Shown here: in pieces, positions 17,780 to 26,063 of the stretch
Layout: each line of letters opens with the position of its first letter
Position numbering within the stretch: position 1 is the first letter of the stretch
Origin: Paenibacillus sp. E222
GTDB lineage: Bacteria; Bacillota; Bacilli; Paenibacillales; Paenibacillaceae
Direction of reading: 5' to 3'
Length of the DNA stretch: 64,000 bases
Assembly (NCBI RefSeq): GCF_013401555.1
Contig: NZ_CP058552.1
Span: 1,240,001 to 1,304,000 of the forward strand
The notes under the pieces: generated by a model
Databases searched by the model: none
Seen by the model: only the letters and a program-made list of their open reading frames with translations
Told to the model about the DNA's origin: nothing
Position numbers and translations under genes: made by a program

Positions 17780-18631
17780 ATGAAATTTAATATTGAATTG
17801 GAGTATACCCCCAGAAGCCCTGTTGATGGTATTCCATATACTGAAGCGAGTTTTGTACGTAGAAAAACTCCATTCACCTTTGATGTTACAGAAATTGGTG
17901 TAGCACTAATAGATGTTTGGAATTTTGGATGGGAAAATAGTCCAGTTGTTGATTCATTGGGATATGAATTAAGTCTAGAGCGTGGAGTATCTCATGCAAG
18001 AAGAAAACGTGAAATCACCATAAACGCAATTAAACCAACAGTTGATGAATTAAGAAAGATAGGTGTTCAAATATTTCATTGTAACCATAAACCGTTTCTT
18101 GAAATATACCCTCAGTGGCATAGTTCAACAATTCCAGACGAAAGGATAACATCTAACCAATATTCAACTTCTAGCACAAGCCACAAGGGAAATTATCCTT
18201 CAATTGAGTGGGTAGATTCATGGAAAGGCAAGCACATTGACGATGTATTCAATAGCAAATGGATGGAAATACAGGGTGATGCCTATGAGCAGATTTCAAT
18301 TCCTAAGACAATGGAACCACAAGAAGGGGACATACTTGTGTATTCTCACCAACAATTTCATCGATTGCTTCAGAAAAAGCAAATTCGAGTTCTATTTTAT
18401 ATGGGGTTTGAAACCGACGAATGTGTCCAGCATAGCGATTATGGTATCGTGAATATGAATAGCTATGGCTATATGACTAATATAGTTCGGGACTGCACTA
18501 CTACATACGAATCGGCTGAAACACTAAATGGATTGTGGAGAACAAAAGTTGCAATAGAATCTATTGAGAAAAAATGGGGATACTCCATATGCTCTTTTGA
18601 TTTAGTCGACGCTCTAAAAAAAGGAGAATAG
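17780..18631 (+). CDS. Isochorismatase-like cysteine hydrolase
   Basis: A 283-residue protein with the layout of the isochorismatase/nicotinamidase fold: VALIDVWNF near residue 37 (candidate catalytic Asp), a helical segment ending IGVQIFHCNHKP, and FYMGFETDECVQHSDYG near 215 with the candidate nucleophile Cys. The following VRDCTTTYESAETL also fits the family. Substrate unknown. I start at the ATG at 17780 behind GAGGG; the frame is open from 17699. It is the last gene of the first cassette, ending shortly before the terminator and site 2. Confidence 0.65.
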   Translation: MKFNIELEYTPRSPVDGIPYTEASFVRRKTPFTFDVTEIGVALIDVWNFGWENSPVVDSLGYELSLERGVSHARRKREITINAIKPTVDELRKIGVQIFHCNHKPFLEIYPQWHSSTIPDERITSNQYSTSSTSHKGNYPSIEWVDSWKGKHIDDVFNSKWMEIQGDAYEQISIPKTMEPQEGDILVYSHQQFHRLLQKKQIRVLFYMGFETDECVQHSDYGIVNMNSYGYMTNIVRDCTTTYESAETLNGLWRTKVAIESIEKKWGYSICSFDLVDALKKGE

Positions 18632-18681
18632 TCAGTATCAAGGGATGGCGTAACACATAGAGAAAGTCCTATTTAATTAAG

Positions 18682-18710
18682 AAACCACTCCAATGCCAGA
18701 GTGGTTTTGT
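18682..18710 (+). terminator. Terminator of the hydrolase gene
   Basis: AAACCACTC and GAGTGGTTT form a perfect 9-bp stem with an 8-base loop, followed by TTGT. It is the last signal before attachment-type site 2. Confidence 0.7.
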
Positions 18711-18772
18711 CCTTTATATACAGATGTATACCTTGTGGTCAAACCGACCTTTGTGCTTAGATACATTACGGT

Positions 18773-18790
18773 GAACCGTATCATAAGTGA
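18773..18790 (+). repeat. Attachment-type site 2
   Basis: GAACCGTATCATAAGTGA reads E-P-Y-H-K-stop in the rlmH frame, two bases different from site 1. GGCGAAAA follows, as at site 4. It marks the right end of the recombinase-bearing cassette. Confidence 0.8.
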
Positions 18791-18901
18791 CGGCGAAAAA
18801 TGGCTGCAAAAATCCTCTTTCTGAAGGTTCAGCTTTAGCTTTCTGCTCATAATGTAAAAACAGTACAGTGGCATACTCTTATTGGCGTCGCGCTAAATAA
18901 C

Positions 18902-19402
18902 TTAGCTAGTTTTCACATCCTTCAATAATGGATTAAAGCTCTTCTGTGCATATTCCATAGCATCGATATACTTTTGCTGTTTTGAACGCTCCACCATTTC
19001 TTCAGGACTAACGTCCTCTATTCTAGATGTTATCCACCATATGTTTCCAAATGGATCAACCACTCTTCCCCCCCGCTCCCCCCATGCCTGGGTTATCACT
19101 TTCGTCATGGATGTAGCGCCGGCTTTTATGGCCTGATCATAAAATTCATCGCTATCATCTACGTACAGACGAATAAAGCAAGGAAACGACGGCCATTCGG
19201 CAGGAGAATCGAACATTAGAATTTTTGAATCGCCGATGCGTACCTCAGCATGCCCTATACTTCCGTCAGCATTGTATACCCGGCCAAGTTCCTGTGCATT
19301 AAATGCGGAAACTAAAAAGGCAATCAATTTTTCTGTGCTTTTTGTAGTGATCCAAGGGGTAATGGTACGGTTCTCAGTTTGCGACATTTGGTTCTCGCTC
19401 AT
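18902..19402 (-). CDS. VOC-family (glyoxalase/PhnB-like) protein
   Basis: A 166-residue protein of the vicinal-oxygen-chelate superfamily, PhnB/YdeM-like subgroup. Clues are ITPWITTKSTEKLIAFLVSAF at the start, HAEVRIGDSKILMFDS, a middle FIRLYVDDSDEFYDQAIKAG and VVDPFGNIWWIT near residue 130. Such proteins bind metal and act in detoxification or resistance, but the substrate cannot be named. I start at 19402, eight bases after GGAGG; the frame is open to 19462. It is the only gene between sites 2 and 3. Confidence 0.82.
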   Translation of the reverse strand: MSENQMSQTENRTITPWITTKSTEKLIAFLVSAFNAQELGRVYNADGSIGHAEVRIGDSKILMFDSPAEWPSFPCFIRLYVDDSDEFYDQAIKAGATSMTKVITQAWGERGGRVVDPFGNIWWITSRIEDVSPEEMVERSKQQKYIDAMEYAQKSFNPLLKDVKTS

Positions 19403-19560
19403 TCGGCTCAACCTCCAATGATTGAATTCGATTGGATTGTACCATGGGTAACTTGACAACATTATGTCATATTCTTAAAGAAAGAGGAGTAATAGGATGA
19501 GATCGACTGATGAATCTCCATTATTATGCTTTTCATGCAACCCGTTCGAGTAATGGGGGT

Positions 19561-19578
19561 GAACCTTATCATAAATAA
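19561..19578 (+). repeat. Attachment-type site 3
   Basis: GAACCTTATCATAAATAA reads E-P-Y-H-K-stop; GGGCAAG follows. The core is identical to the staphylococcal pattern TATCATAAATAA. It ends the 0.8-kb second cassette. Confidence 0.75.
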
Positions 19579-19630
19579 GGGCAAGTTTAGGTGAATTTAC
19601 ATTTTCCATTTCAAATGCTATCATGCAAAC

Positions 19631-19646
19631 ATGACGTTAACGTCAT
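19631..19646. promoter_or_regulatory. MerR-type operator upstream of the merR-like gene
   Basis: ATGACGTTAACGTCAT is a perfect 16-base palindrome 27 bases before the regulator start. A near-copy lies before the next gene. Confidence 0.75.
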
Positions 19647-19672
19647 ATTATGTCTTGAAAGGAGTGTTCATC

Positions 19673-20059
19673 ATGAACCGCATGCGCATTGGAGATTTGA
19701 CAGAACGAGCAGGGGTAACCCAGCGCACGGTTCGCTATTACGAGAGCATCGGATTGCTTCCTTCAGGCGAGCGCGAAGGCAATGGTCATCATTACTATAC
19801 GGAAGAAACGGTTGCTCGTCTGCGTAAGATTGATCAGTTGAAGAAGCTTGGCCTAAGTTTGGAGGAAATTCGGGACGTAATTGAGCTTTACTTTACGGAT
19901 ACGAGCGGGGTGCTGCCGAAGCGGAAAGTCCTCGGCATACTGCGCCAACATCTGGACGACACGGATCAAAGGCTTGAAGCGCTCGGGCAGTTCCGCAGCG
20001 ATTTGCAGTCACATATAGAACGTTTCGAGCGATGGCTCGAGGCCAATGATAGCGATTAA
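19673..20059 (+). CDS. MerR-family transcriptional regulator
   Basis: A 128-residue MerR-type activator/repressor: winged helix MRIGDLTERAGVTQRTVRYY, then LKKLGLSLEEIRDVIEL and a C-terminal dimer coiled coil (QRLEALGQFRSDLQSHIERF). No conserved metal-binding cysteines, so it probably senses an organic ligand or redox change. The start at 19673 has AAAGGAG upstream. A perfect palindrome sits before it and a near-copy before the following oxidoreductase, so it likely controls itself and that gene. Confidence 0.9.
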   Translation: MNRMRIGDLTERAGVTQRTVRYYESIGLLPSGEREGNGHHYYTEETVARLRKIDQLKKLGLSLEEIRDVIELYFTDTSGVLPKRKVLGILRQHLDDTDQRLEALGQFRSDLQSHIERFERWLEANDSD

Positions 20060-20076
20060 TTTTTTTTGCTCTAAAC

Positions 20077-20092
20077 ATGACGTTAACGTAAT
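20077..20092. promoter_or_regulatory. Second MerR-type operator, before the oxidoreductase gene
   Basis: ATGACGTTAACGTAAT, 15 of 16 bases as at 19631, lies 27 bases before the dehydrogenase ATG, at the same distance as the first operator from its gene. Confidence 0.7.
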
Positions 20093-20118
20093 GTTTAGCA
20101 TTTAAGGAGGTTAAATTC

Positions 20119-20943
20119 ATGAGAGAAAACATTGGATTTATCGGACTCGGACTGCTCGGTGTTCCAGTCGCTTCCAATCTGCTCCAAGCAGGATATGCAT
20201 TGACCGTATACAACCGCACCCCAGAAAAAGCGGAGCCGCTCGTGGCCCAAGGTGCGCTGCAGGCGGTCCGTCCAGCTGACACCATGACAACCGGCGGCAT
20301 CGTCGTCACCTTGGTTTGGGACGATGAAGCATTGGAAGACGTCGTCAAAAGCGAAGATTTCCTAGAACGCCTGGGCATAGGCGGTATTCATGTATCAATG
20401 AGTACGGTGTCGCCGGATACGGGCAGGAAGCTGGCGGATCTGCACGCGCGGCATGGCTCCTTCTATGTTGAGGCGCCTATCTTTGGACGGCCGGAAGCAG
20501 CCGCTGCCAGGCAATTGTGGATTCCAATAGCGGGTCCCAAGGAAGCAAAGGAGCGGGTCCGGCCGATGCTGGATGCGATGGGAGCTAAGGGGATTTTTGA
20601 CTTTGGCGAGGAAGCCGGTTCGGCTGTAATCATCAAACTGATCGGTAACTTCCTTATTGTCTCCGCCGCACGCTCAATGGAAGAAGCACTAGGAATAGCT
20701 GAGCGCAGCGGTGTTGATCCCACTGCGGCGGTTAATATGCTTACGAGCACACTGTTTACCGCCCCAATCTATCAAAGCTACGGCAAAATGATTGCCGAAA
20801 AGTCAGCATCCGTATACGAAAGCAAAATTCCGCAGAAGGATGTCGGTCTCTTTCTGTCGGCGGCGCAAAGCGCACAATTCCCGGCTCCGCTTGCCAGCCT
20901 GCTGTTTGATATGCTAGAGAACGGAGATCGGAGCAGACCCTAA
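20119..20943 (+). CDS. NAD(P)-dependent oxidoreductase of the 3-hydroxyisobutyrate dehydrogenase family
   Basis: A 274-residue enzyme of the beta-hydroxyacid dehydrogenase/6-phosphogluconate dehydrogenase-like family. The Rossmann motif is IGFIGLGLLGVPVASNLL, the cofactor-discriminating end is VYNRTPEK, the substrate loop is VSTVSPDTGRKLADLHA-like, and the catalytic Lys is in IIKLIGNFL. Length is slightly short for the family but the domains are complete. AAGGAGG precedes the ATG. It lies 59 bases after the merR-like gene with its own operator. The substrate is unknown; imine reductase activity is also found in this family. Confidence 0.85.
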   Translation: MRENIGFIGLGLLGVPVASNLLQAGYALTVYNRTPEKAEPLVAQGALQAVRPADTMTTGGIVVTLVWDDEALEDVVKSEDFLERLGIGGIHVSMSTVSPDTGRKLADLHARHGSFYVEAPIFGRPEAAAARQLWIPIAGPKEAKERVRPMLDAMGAKGIFDFGEEAGSAVIIKLIGNFLIVSAARSMEEALGIAERSGVDPTAAVNMLTSTLFTAPIYQSYGKMIAEKSASVYESKIPQKDVGLFLSAAQSAQFPAPLASLLFDMLENGDRSRP

Positions 20944-21082
20944 GGCTGCGGTCGATGTTATTCGTACTCTCAGCCAATGAACAAAACAATGAGGAAGTTA
21001 ATCTGAAAGAAAAATGCTCAGTACCTTTTTTGGCTACAGGGATAATGTCACAGGCGTACAACCTTCATCATGGACATATGAA

Positions 21083-21097
21083 TATAGCACTGCTATA
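21083..21097. promoter_or_regulatory. TetR operator overlapping the tetR promoter
   Basis: TATAGCACTGCTATA, a near-perfect 15-base palindrome, lies nine bases before the tetR-like start. The same motif occurs three times before the SDR gene at 21919-21980. Confidence 0.7.
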
Positions 21098-21105
21098 ATG
21101 GACGT

Positions 21106-21681
21106 ATGAACACATATGACAAAATATTGGCAGCTGCTCTTCAGGTACTCGAAGAGGAGGGCGGAGCTCATTTCTCGACGCGAGCCGTAACTGCGATCGC
21201 GCAGGTTACGGCTCCTACGCTCTACCACCATTTCGGCAATGCCGATGGACTTCTAAGTGCAGCTATAGTGGAAGCATTCAAACAGTTATTTGAAAGCAAG
21301 ATTGCCGCAGTGGAGTCCACCATTCCAGAGATGGCTCTTCGTCAAGGATGGGATGACTATGTCCGCTTCGCGGCAGCCCGTCCTCGGATTTATGCAGCGA
21401 TGATGGGGCGGTTGCTGGAGGGCGCCCATATCGAGGCGGCAGATCATTCGTACCAAACACTGGTGCAAAATATTCAGAGAGTTGCCGCCGAAGGTAAACT
21501 GGCTGTGTCAGCTCAGGCTGCGGCAGATCTGGTCTGGGCTTCCGCCAATTCGGCCTCTTGGCTCTATGTGACGGCCCAGATCCGTAAGGCACCCCCACCC
21601 CAACCCGACGTCGTTGATCTCATTCGGGAAAGCGTAATGCAGATCATTTTGATCCAAAGGCCGGACGCCGATTTAAAATGA
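21106..21681 (+). CDS. TetR-family repressor
   Basis: A 191-residue TetR-type repressor. The N-terminal HTH is KILAAALQVLEEEGGAHFST then VTAPTLYHHFGNADGLL; the C-terminal ligand domain is helical (WDDYVRFAAARPRIYAAMMG). The ATG at 21106 has no strong ribosome site and the operator lies only nine bases upstream, so the transcript may have little or no leader. Three more operator copies before the downstream SDR gene point to local control. A terminator follows. Confidence 0.88.
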   Translation: MNTYDKILAAALQVLEEEGGAHFSTRAVTAIAQVTAPTLYHHFGNADGLLSAAIVEAFKQLFESKIAAVESTIPEMALRQGWDDYVRFAAARPRIYAAMMGRLLEGAHIEAADHSYQTLVQNIQRVAAEGKLAVSAQAAADLVWASANSASWLYVTAQIRKAPPPQPDVVDLIRESVMQIILIQRPDADLK

Positions 21682-21741
21682 GGGATTCGATGACAGAGCC
21701 TGGAGACTCCAGGCAAAGCCCCAATTTAGAAGACGCATAAT

Positions 21742-21785
21742 AAAGATCGCCTATCCAACTGGACCCCCAGAGGATGGCGATCTTT
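21742..21785 (+). terminator. Terminator of the tetR-like gene
   Basis: AAAGATCGCC(T)ATCC pairs with GGATGGCGATCTTT with one bulged base, followed by T's. The rest of 21682-22017 is the operator region of the SDR gene. Confidence 0.85.
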
Positions 21786-21918
21786 TTATGTTTGGAGGAT
21801 GCGAGCTTTAGTTCGCTCGGATTTGTGTTGTGTGATAAGTGAAATGTAGTACGCCGAGTGCATCACGCACCGCCCGCTAAAACGATGTTCAGGCCGCAGG
21901 GCAACAATTTAGAAAATA

Positions 21919-21980
21919 TATAGCACCGCTATATACAACTTTGTATAGCGGTGCTATAATACCTGTATAGCGGTGCTATA
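21919..21980. promoter_or_regulatory. Triple TetR operator before the SDR gene
   Basis: TATAGCACCGCTATA at 21919-21933 and TATAGCGGTGCTATA at 21944-21958 and 21966-21980: three copies of one 15-base palindrome. They probably bind the neighbouring TetR protein. Confidence 0.75.
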
Positions 21981-22017
21981 ACGTGATCCATATCTTATCA
22001 AACCTAGGAGGGATACT

Positions 22018-22869
22018 ATGTCATTCAAAACTCAAGAACTGGTCGTCGTCACAGGTACGTCCAGCGGTATCGGCAGGGCTACCGCCGAGCAGCTCGCCGA
22101 TGAAGGATTTCACGTTTTGGCCGGGGTTCGTCGTCAGGAAGACGCTGACAAAATCAGACGCAAAAATATCGAGCCGGTGATCGTCGATGTTACCAACATC
22201 GACACACTAAAGGCACTGGCCGAACGGGTGGAGCAAGATCCGCTTGGTCGCCCTTTGCGGGCAGTGGTCAACAATGCCGGCATCGCCGTTAATGCACCTC
22301 TTGAGATGGTTCCGCTCGATGAATTTCGCCGCCAGATCGAAGTCAGCGTGATCGGACAGGTCGCGGTTATTCAGGCGCTCACCCCGGCCTTGCTGAACAG
22401 CGGCGGGCGCGTAGTTAATATTGGTTCAGTTGGCGGCAAGGTCTCCATGCCTGGTTTCGGGATATATTCGGCAGCAAAGTATGCTATGGAAGCGATCAAT
22501 GACAGTCTCCGGAGGGAGATGTCCTCGTTTGGCCTCAAGGTAATCATGATCACCCCGGGTGGCGTAAGCACTGGCTTGTCGGAGCACGGGATTACGACAG
22601 CGGAGCGGCTGGCCAAGTTGATGACGCCGGACCAGCATCGACGCCATGATCGTCTTTTTGACGCCGTGAAGGCTCAGGCTGAAACGTGGGCAACGGACGG
22701 TATCCGCCCTGAGAAAGTGGCAGCAGTGATTTCACGCGCAATCCACGCAAGAAAGCCACGAACCCGCTATACGGTCGGTCGCGATTCGGCACTGCTGACC
22801 CGACTGGTCCGCATTCTCCCAGACAAACTCCTCGACCGGATGCTCCGCAGCCAGATGAAGCTGCAGTAA
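22018..22869 (+). CDS. Short-chain dehydrogenase/reductase
   Basis: A 283-residue classical SDR. TGTSSGIGRA is the cofactor glycine motif, VVNNAGIA the structural motif, the catalytic Ser is in NIGSVGG and the Tyr-Lys pair in YSAAKYAME. The C-terminal tail is longer than usual and basic (HARKPRTRYTVGRD). The substrate cannot be told. AGGAGG precedes the ATG. It is under three TetR operator copies. The FAD enzyme follows after 52 bases, and may be on the same transcript. Confidence 0.88.
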   Translation: MSFKTQELVVVTGTSSGIGRATAEQLADEGFHVLAGVRRQEDADKIRRKNIEPVIVDVTNIDTLKALAERVEQDPLGRPLRAVVNNAGIAVNAPLEMVPLDEFRRQIEVSVIGQVAVIQALTPALLNSGGRVVNIGSVGGKVSMPGFGIYSAAKYAMEAINDSLRREMSSFGLKVIMITPGGVSTGLSEHGITTAERLAKLMTPDQHRRHDRLFDAVKAQAETWATDGIRPEKVAAVISRAIHARKPRTRYTVGRDSALLTRLVRILPDKLLDRMLRSQMKLQ

Positions 22870-22921
22870 CGGCAGTTTCAGGAATTCTCTTGGACAGAAA
22901 GCTAAAATGGGGGAATGAAAT

Positions 22922-23980
22922 ATGCCACAAAACAAGTTTGAACATGCCATCATTGTAGGTGGATCTTTAGGTGGTCTAATGATGGGGCTTGCGTTATCTC
23001 GTTCTGGTTATACAGTTACCATTCTTGAACGTGCAGATTCATCATTAAGAAATGGTGCTTTTATTCGTTTGCAAACAAAGCCTTATAGTAATAGTGAAAT
23101 TGAACGAGAATTAAGACACTTGGCATCCAATGGTAACAACAATGTCGAAGCCTGGTCAGCCATTCAAGAACGTTTGCGCAATGCGGTTGCTAAAGAACCG
23201 GGTATTATCCTTCGGCATAATACACGAATTGTTAGTGTTGGGCAAAATGAATCATCTGCTTGGGCTACCAGTGAAGAGGAGCAGACGTTTAAAGGTGACT
23301 TTTTGATTGGTGCAGATGGATATCGCAGTATTGTCCGCCGCTATTTAAACCCTGACAAACCATTTGCAGATTATGCTGGCTATCTGGTTTGGGTAGGGAA
23401 GGTGGACGAAGAACTGCTGCCAAAGAAGGACTGGAAAAAACGGAAACTTTCGAGTGCTTATTTTAAAAATAGTGCTGCTGGTACATTAACAACTGCGGTG
23501 ATGCCAGGTATAGAAGGGGGAACTAAGCCTGGTCAGCGATGGATTGGCTTTTGCTGGTTTGATCATTCGCATAATCATTTGCTGTCTGAACTAGGTGTAT
23601 TAAAGGGCGGGATTGCCCAGCATTCCTTATACGGTGAAGATATTCCGGATTCCCTTCTAGAAGAACTATCACAAACCAGCCAAGCCAATTGGAATAAAGA
23701 AGATGATGCAATTTTGCAAATCGCGATTAAGGACCGCAGTTTGATCGGGGCACCTGTTAATGAATACATCCCTAATATATTGTCAAAAGGAAGAATAGCC
23801 ATAATCGGCGATGCAGCTCATACCATGTCACCAATGACTGGCGCAGGCTTTAATGATTCACTTGATGATACGGTTGCCATCATGGACTCCATTAAACAGT
23901 ATCCGAATTCGATAACCAAAGCTTTGGGTGAATACCAAACACGGCGTTTAGATGTGGTTCGTCAAGATTTTCAAGCATAA
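22922..23980 (+). CDS. FAD-dependent monooxygenase-like oxidoreductase
   Basis: A 352-residue flavoprotein of the PheA/TetX-like aromatic hydroxylase type. IIVGGSLGGLMMGLAL binds FAD, LIGADGYRSIVRR is the DG motif and IAIIGDAAHTMSPMTGAG the second FAD-ribose motif. Codon use is more AT-rich than the SDR before it, suggesting a different origin. It ends about 60 residues after the GDAAH motif (VVRQDFQA), short for the family, so the extreme C-terminus may be lost. It could hydroxylate an aromatic compound or antibiotic; the substrate is unknown. Confidence 0.78.
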   Translation: MPQNKFEHAIIVGGSLGGLMMGLALSRSGYTVTILERADSSLRNGAFIRLQTKPYSNSEIERELRHLASNGNNNVEAWSAIQERLRNAVAKEPGIILRHNTRIVSVGQNESSAWATSEEEQTFKGDFLIGADGYRSIVRRYLNPDKPFADYAGYLVWVGKVDEELLPKKDWKKRKLSSAYFKNSAAGTLTTAVMPGIEGGTKPGQRWIGFCWFDHSHNHLLSELGVLKGGIAQHSLYGEDIPDSLLEELSQTSQANWNKEDDAILQIAIKDRSLIGAPVNEYIPNILSKGRIAIIGDAAHTMSPMTGAGFNDSLDDTVAIMDSIKQYPNSITKALGEYQTRRLDVVRQDFQA

Positions 23981-24053
23981 ACGGGGAATTCCCCCATTTG
24001 AGAAAACGGTAAAGCAAAAAATACGAAGTATTTATAAATTAGGAGGAATTAGT

Positions 24054-24377
24054 ATGAACGATACAAAGAACCGTTACGTTACTGTACTCTGGGAGGCGAG
24101 AGCTAAGGCAGGGAGAGAAGCCGAGATGAAGGCCTTCATGACTGCTGCTGTCACCCCGTCGCGCAACGACCTGGGCAACATTGACTACGAGGCTCACGAG
24201 GTAGAAGGCCAGCCTGGCACATTCATCATCTACGAGCGCTGGGAAAACCGGGATGCCCTCGATCGGCACCTGAGCGCCCCCCGGATGCAGGAACTGGTGC
24301 CCCAGCTCTTAGAACTGATGGAGGGATCCATTGAGGAAGGGATTCGACTCCTGCAGCCGTTCCGCCCAGCGCAGTAA
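24054..24377 (+). CDS. ABM-domain (putative quinol) monooxygenase
   Basis: A 107-residue single-domain protein of the antibiotic-biosynthesis-monooxygenase fold (YgiN-like). Marks are VLWEARAKAGREAEMKAFM, SRNDLGNIDYEAH, FIIYERWENRDALDRHL and the LLELMEGSI end. Members act as cofactor-free oxygenases on quinols or polyketide rings. AGGAGG lies before the ATG at 24054; the frame is open back into the previous gene. With the flavin monooxygenase just upstream it suggests an oxygenase pair for an aromatic or quinone substrate. Confidence 0.85.
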   Translation: MNDTKNRYVTVLWEARAKAGREAEMKAFMTAAVTPSRNDLGNIDYEAHEVEGQPGTFIIYERWENRDALDRHLSAPRMQELVPQLLELMEGSIEEGIRLLQPFRPAQ

Positions 24378-24470
24378 ATGCAACACCGAGCGGAACTCAT
24401 TAAGTTCTGCCGGAAAGCGTGAGAGATATTTTCGTGAGCGGTTAAAGACTTTAGTGGAGGAGGCAAAACG

Positions 24471-24803
24471 TTGGCAACGATTGATGATTTCTCAGCATTG
24501 GATATTCGTGTCGGAACGATTAAGGAAGCGGAGTTTTTTGAAGAAGCAAAGATCCCTGCGATAAAGCTTAAGATTGATTTTGGACCGGAGATCGGGATGA
24601 AATCCTCAAGTGCACAAATAACTAAGCGTTACAAGGTTGAGGAAATTGTAGGGAAGCAAATTATAGGAATCGTCAATTTTCCTCCTCGGCGCATTGCGGG
24701 ATTCAAATCGGAGGTATTAGTTTTGGGAGGAGTCCCGGAAAAAGGAGATGTTATTCTATTGAAGCCGGATACTGAAATACCTAATGGTACTCCTATTGCG
24801 TAA
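24471..24803 (+). CDS. csaA: CsaA-like tRNA-binding-domain protein
   Basis: A 110-residue protein matching CsaA, a cytoplasmic dimer with the OB-fold tRNA-binding domain (DIRVGTIKEAE, LKIDFGPEIGMKSSSAQIT, IIGIVNFPPRRIAGFKSEVLVLGG). CsaA is described as an export-related chaperone in Bacillus. Start is TTG with GGAGGAGG upstream. It is full length. It is 90 bases after the ABM gene and has no obvious functional link to the redox genes around it. Confidence 0.88.
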   Translation: MATIDDFSALDIRVGTIKEAEFFEEAKIPAIKLKIDFGPEIGMKSSSAQITKRYKVEEIVGKQIIGIVNFPPRRIAGFKSEVLVLGGVPEKGDVILLKPDTEIPNGTPIA

Positions 24804-25019
24804 AAATAAGGCTGTAACCTAAATTGGGCGATGTAGGTAGTTGTAAAGTCGATCTTTTAACTGAGTATGGGGCCTTTGTAAAGTTTGGGAAGAGTAGTGC
24901 TTTTGTAAGTCTACAGCAATAGCTGGAGAACTTATTGCCCCATTATTTCTATCTATATAAATAGTCATGTAGTGGGTAAAGCGTAAGGTGGAATTAACGG
25001 TGAGTTTGACTAGTAGTTA

Positions 25020-25068
25020 ACAAAGATACGACAGGAGCGCAGTACACTAAATCCGGTCGTATCTTTGT
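25020..25068 (+). terminator. Long hairpin downstream of csaA
   Basis: ACAAAGATACGAC and GTCGTATCTTTGT pair perfectly over 13 bases with a 23-base loop. There is no real T run, so it may be a terminator or a regulatory hairpin. The rest of the 24804-25296 gap shows no gene; its end carries the first TetR operator. Confidence 0.5.
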
Positions 25069-25262
25069 AACAATCATTCAGCTAAAGGGCAGTTTAGCCC
25101 AATAGCAACGTTTGTAAATCGTATTGTATAATATTACATATGTATACTATAATCGATCTTGTCCCGGTGCCGTAGAGATACGGATGATTCCGATCGGCAC
25201 TCACGGGACTGTTGCAGACCGATTTGCATCGATCCGTCGGCCATTGTATACTTTATTTATTA

Positions 25263-25276
25263 TTGATCAATCACTA
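25263..25276. promoter_or_regulatory. TetR regulon operator 1
   Basis: TTGATCAATCACTA just before the ribosome site of the first regulon tetR gene. Seven related sites follow up to 32223. Confidence 0.65.
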
Positions 25277-25296
25277 TCGACAGGAGGAATTAAAGG

Positions 25297-25818
25297 ATGG
25301 CTAAATCCGAAGCAACGTCAGTCAATCGCAAATCGGACATTATATCCGCAGCGATCGAAGTGTTCGCGGAAGCCGGATATTACCGAGCTACGACAGCGCA
25401 GGTGGCGGAACGGGCGAACATCTCGCAGCCCTACGTATTCCGATTCTTCGCGACCAAGGAGCAATTGCTGCTGGCCGCGTTGGAGGTCTCTTGGTCTCGG
25501 GTGATCGAATCGTTCCGCCAGGTGGTGGAGACGACTTCGCTGGAATTGCTGGAAGCGAAGCTTATTCAAGAGTACGAGAACATTCAGGCGATGTACCAAA
25601 ACGAAATGTTCTTGCAGATGCAAGCACAGACCATTCGGGAGGAAGCAATCCAGGACACGATGCGCAACGGGCTTAAGGGTGTTCGCGATATGGTGCTGAC
25701 CGCTTTCCGTGAAGCCGGTATCGAGAAGCCCGAAGAGCGGACGATGCTGTTCCTCGCGCGCGGAATGCTGTGCAACGTCGCCGTCGCGATTAACTTGCCT
25801 GAATTGATGAAAGGGTGA
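25297..25818 (+). CDS. TetR-family repressor 1 of the duplicated pair
   Basis: A 173-residue TetR repressor. HTH region: DIISAAIEVFAEAGYYRATT, then ISQPYVFRFFATKEQLLLAA. The ligand domain ends ERTMLFLARGMLCNVAVAIN. It is closely similar to the protein at 30630-31151 along its whole length, so one arose by duplication. AGGAGG precedes the ATG, overlapping the end of operator 1, which points to self-repression. Operators 2-4 follow before the MFS gene. Confidence 0.9.
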   Translation: MAKSEATSVNRKSDIISAAIEVFAEAGYYRATTAQVAERANISQPYVFRFFATKEQLLLAALEVSWSRVIESFRQVVETTSLELLEAKLIQEYENIQAMYQNEMFLQMQAQTIREEAIQDTMRNGLKGVRDMVLTAFREAGIEKPEERTMLFLARGMLCNVAVAINLPELMKG

Positions 25819-25844
25819 GGGGTGAAATTTTTCTAAAATTGTTA

Positions 25845-25906
25845 TTGATCAATTACTAACATTCTGATATAGTGAAATCAACAAGTTAGTAATTGATCAA
25901 TCACTA
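25845..25906. promoter_or_regulatory. TetR regulon operators 2 and 3
   Basis: TTGATCAATTACTA at 25845-25858 and a longer copy at 25886-25906 centred on AATTGATCAATCACTA. They lie in the interval before the MFS gene. Confidence 0.65.
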
Positions 25907-26032
25907 CCAGAGAAAGCGAGGGATCAAGCACGATCCACCTGTTGGTCACGAGTCGAGCAACAGTGGGTAAAGGGACTCTAATAAATACGGATAAGCGGTT
26001 TGGCGGGTCGAATATTTTTTTGAAAAAGTGTA

Positions 26033-26048
26033 AGTGATTAATCAATAA
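26033..26048. promoter_or_regulatory. TetR regulon operator 4
   Basis: AGTGATTAATCAATAA immediately before the AGGAGG of the MFS gene. Confidence 0.6.
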
Positions 26049-26063
26049 TAGGAGGGGATTCTT

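Larger units (their letters stand above)
13013..18790. mobile_element. Autonomous first cassette with recombinase, Rep-like and resolvase genes
   Basis: Bounded by sites 1 and 2, this 5.8-kb unit carries the large serine recombinase, XRE regulator, a 93-residue protein, a Rep-like protein, a small resolvase and a cysteine hydrolase. It is visibly more AT-rich than rlmH and the wal genes. It has what an integrative element needs for excision, and possibly for replication as a circle. Confidence 0.7.

Noticed and set aside
18677..18874. Minus-strand frame across attachment-type site 2
   Set aside because: No ribosome site; it crosses a terminator and the site itself.
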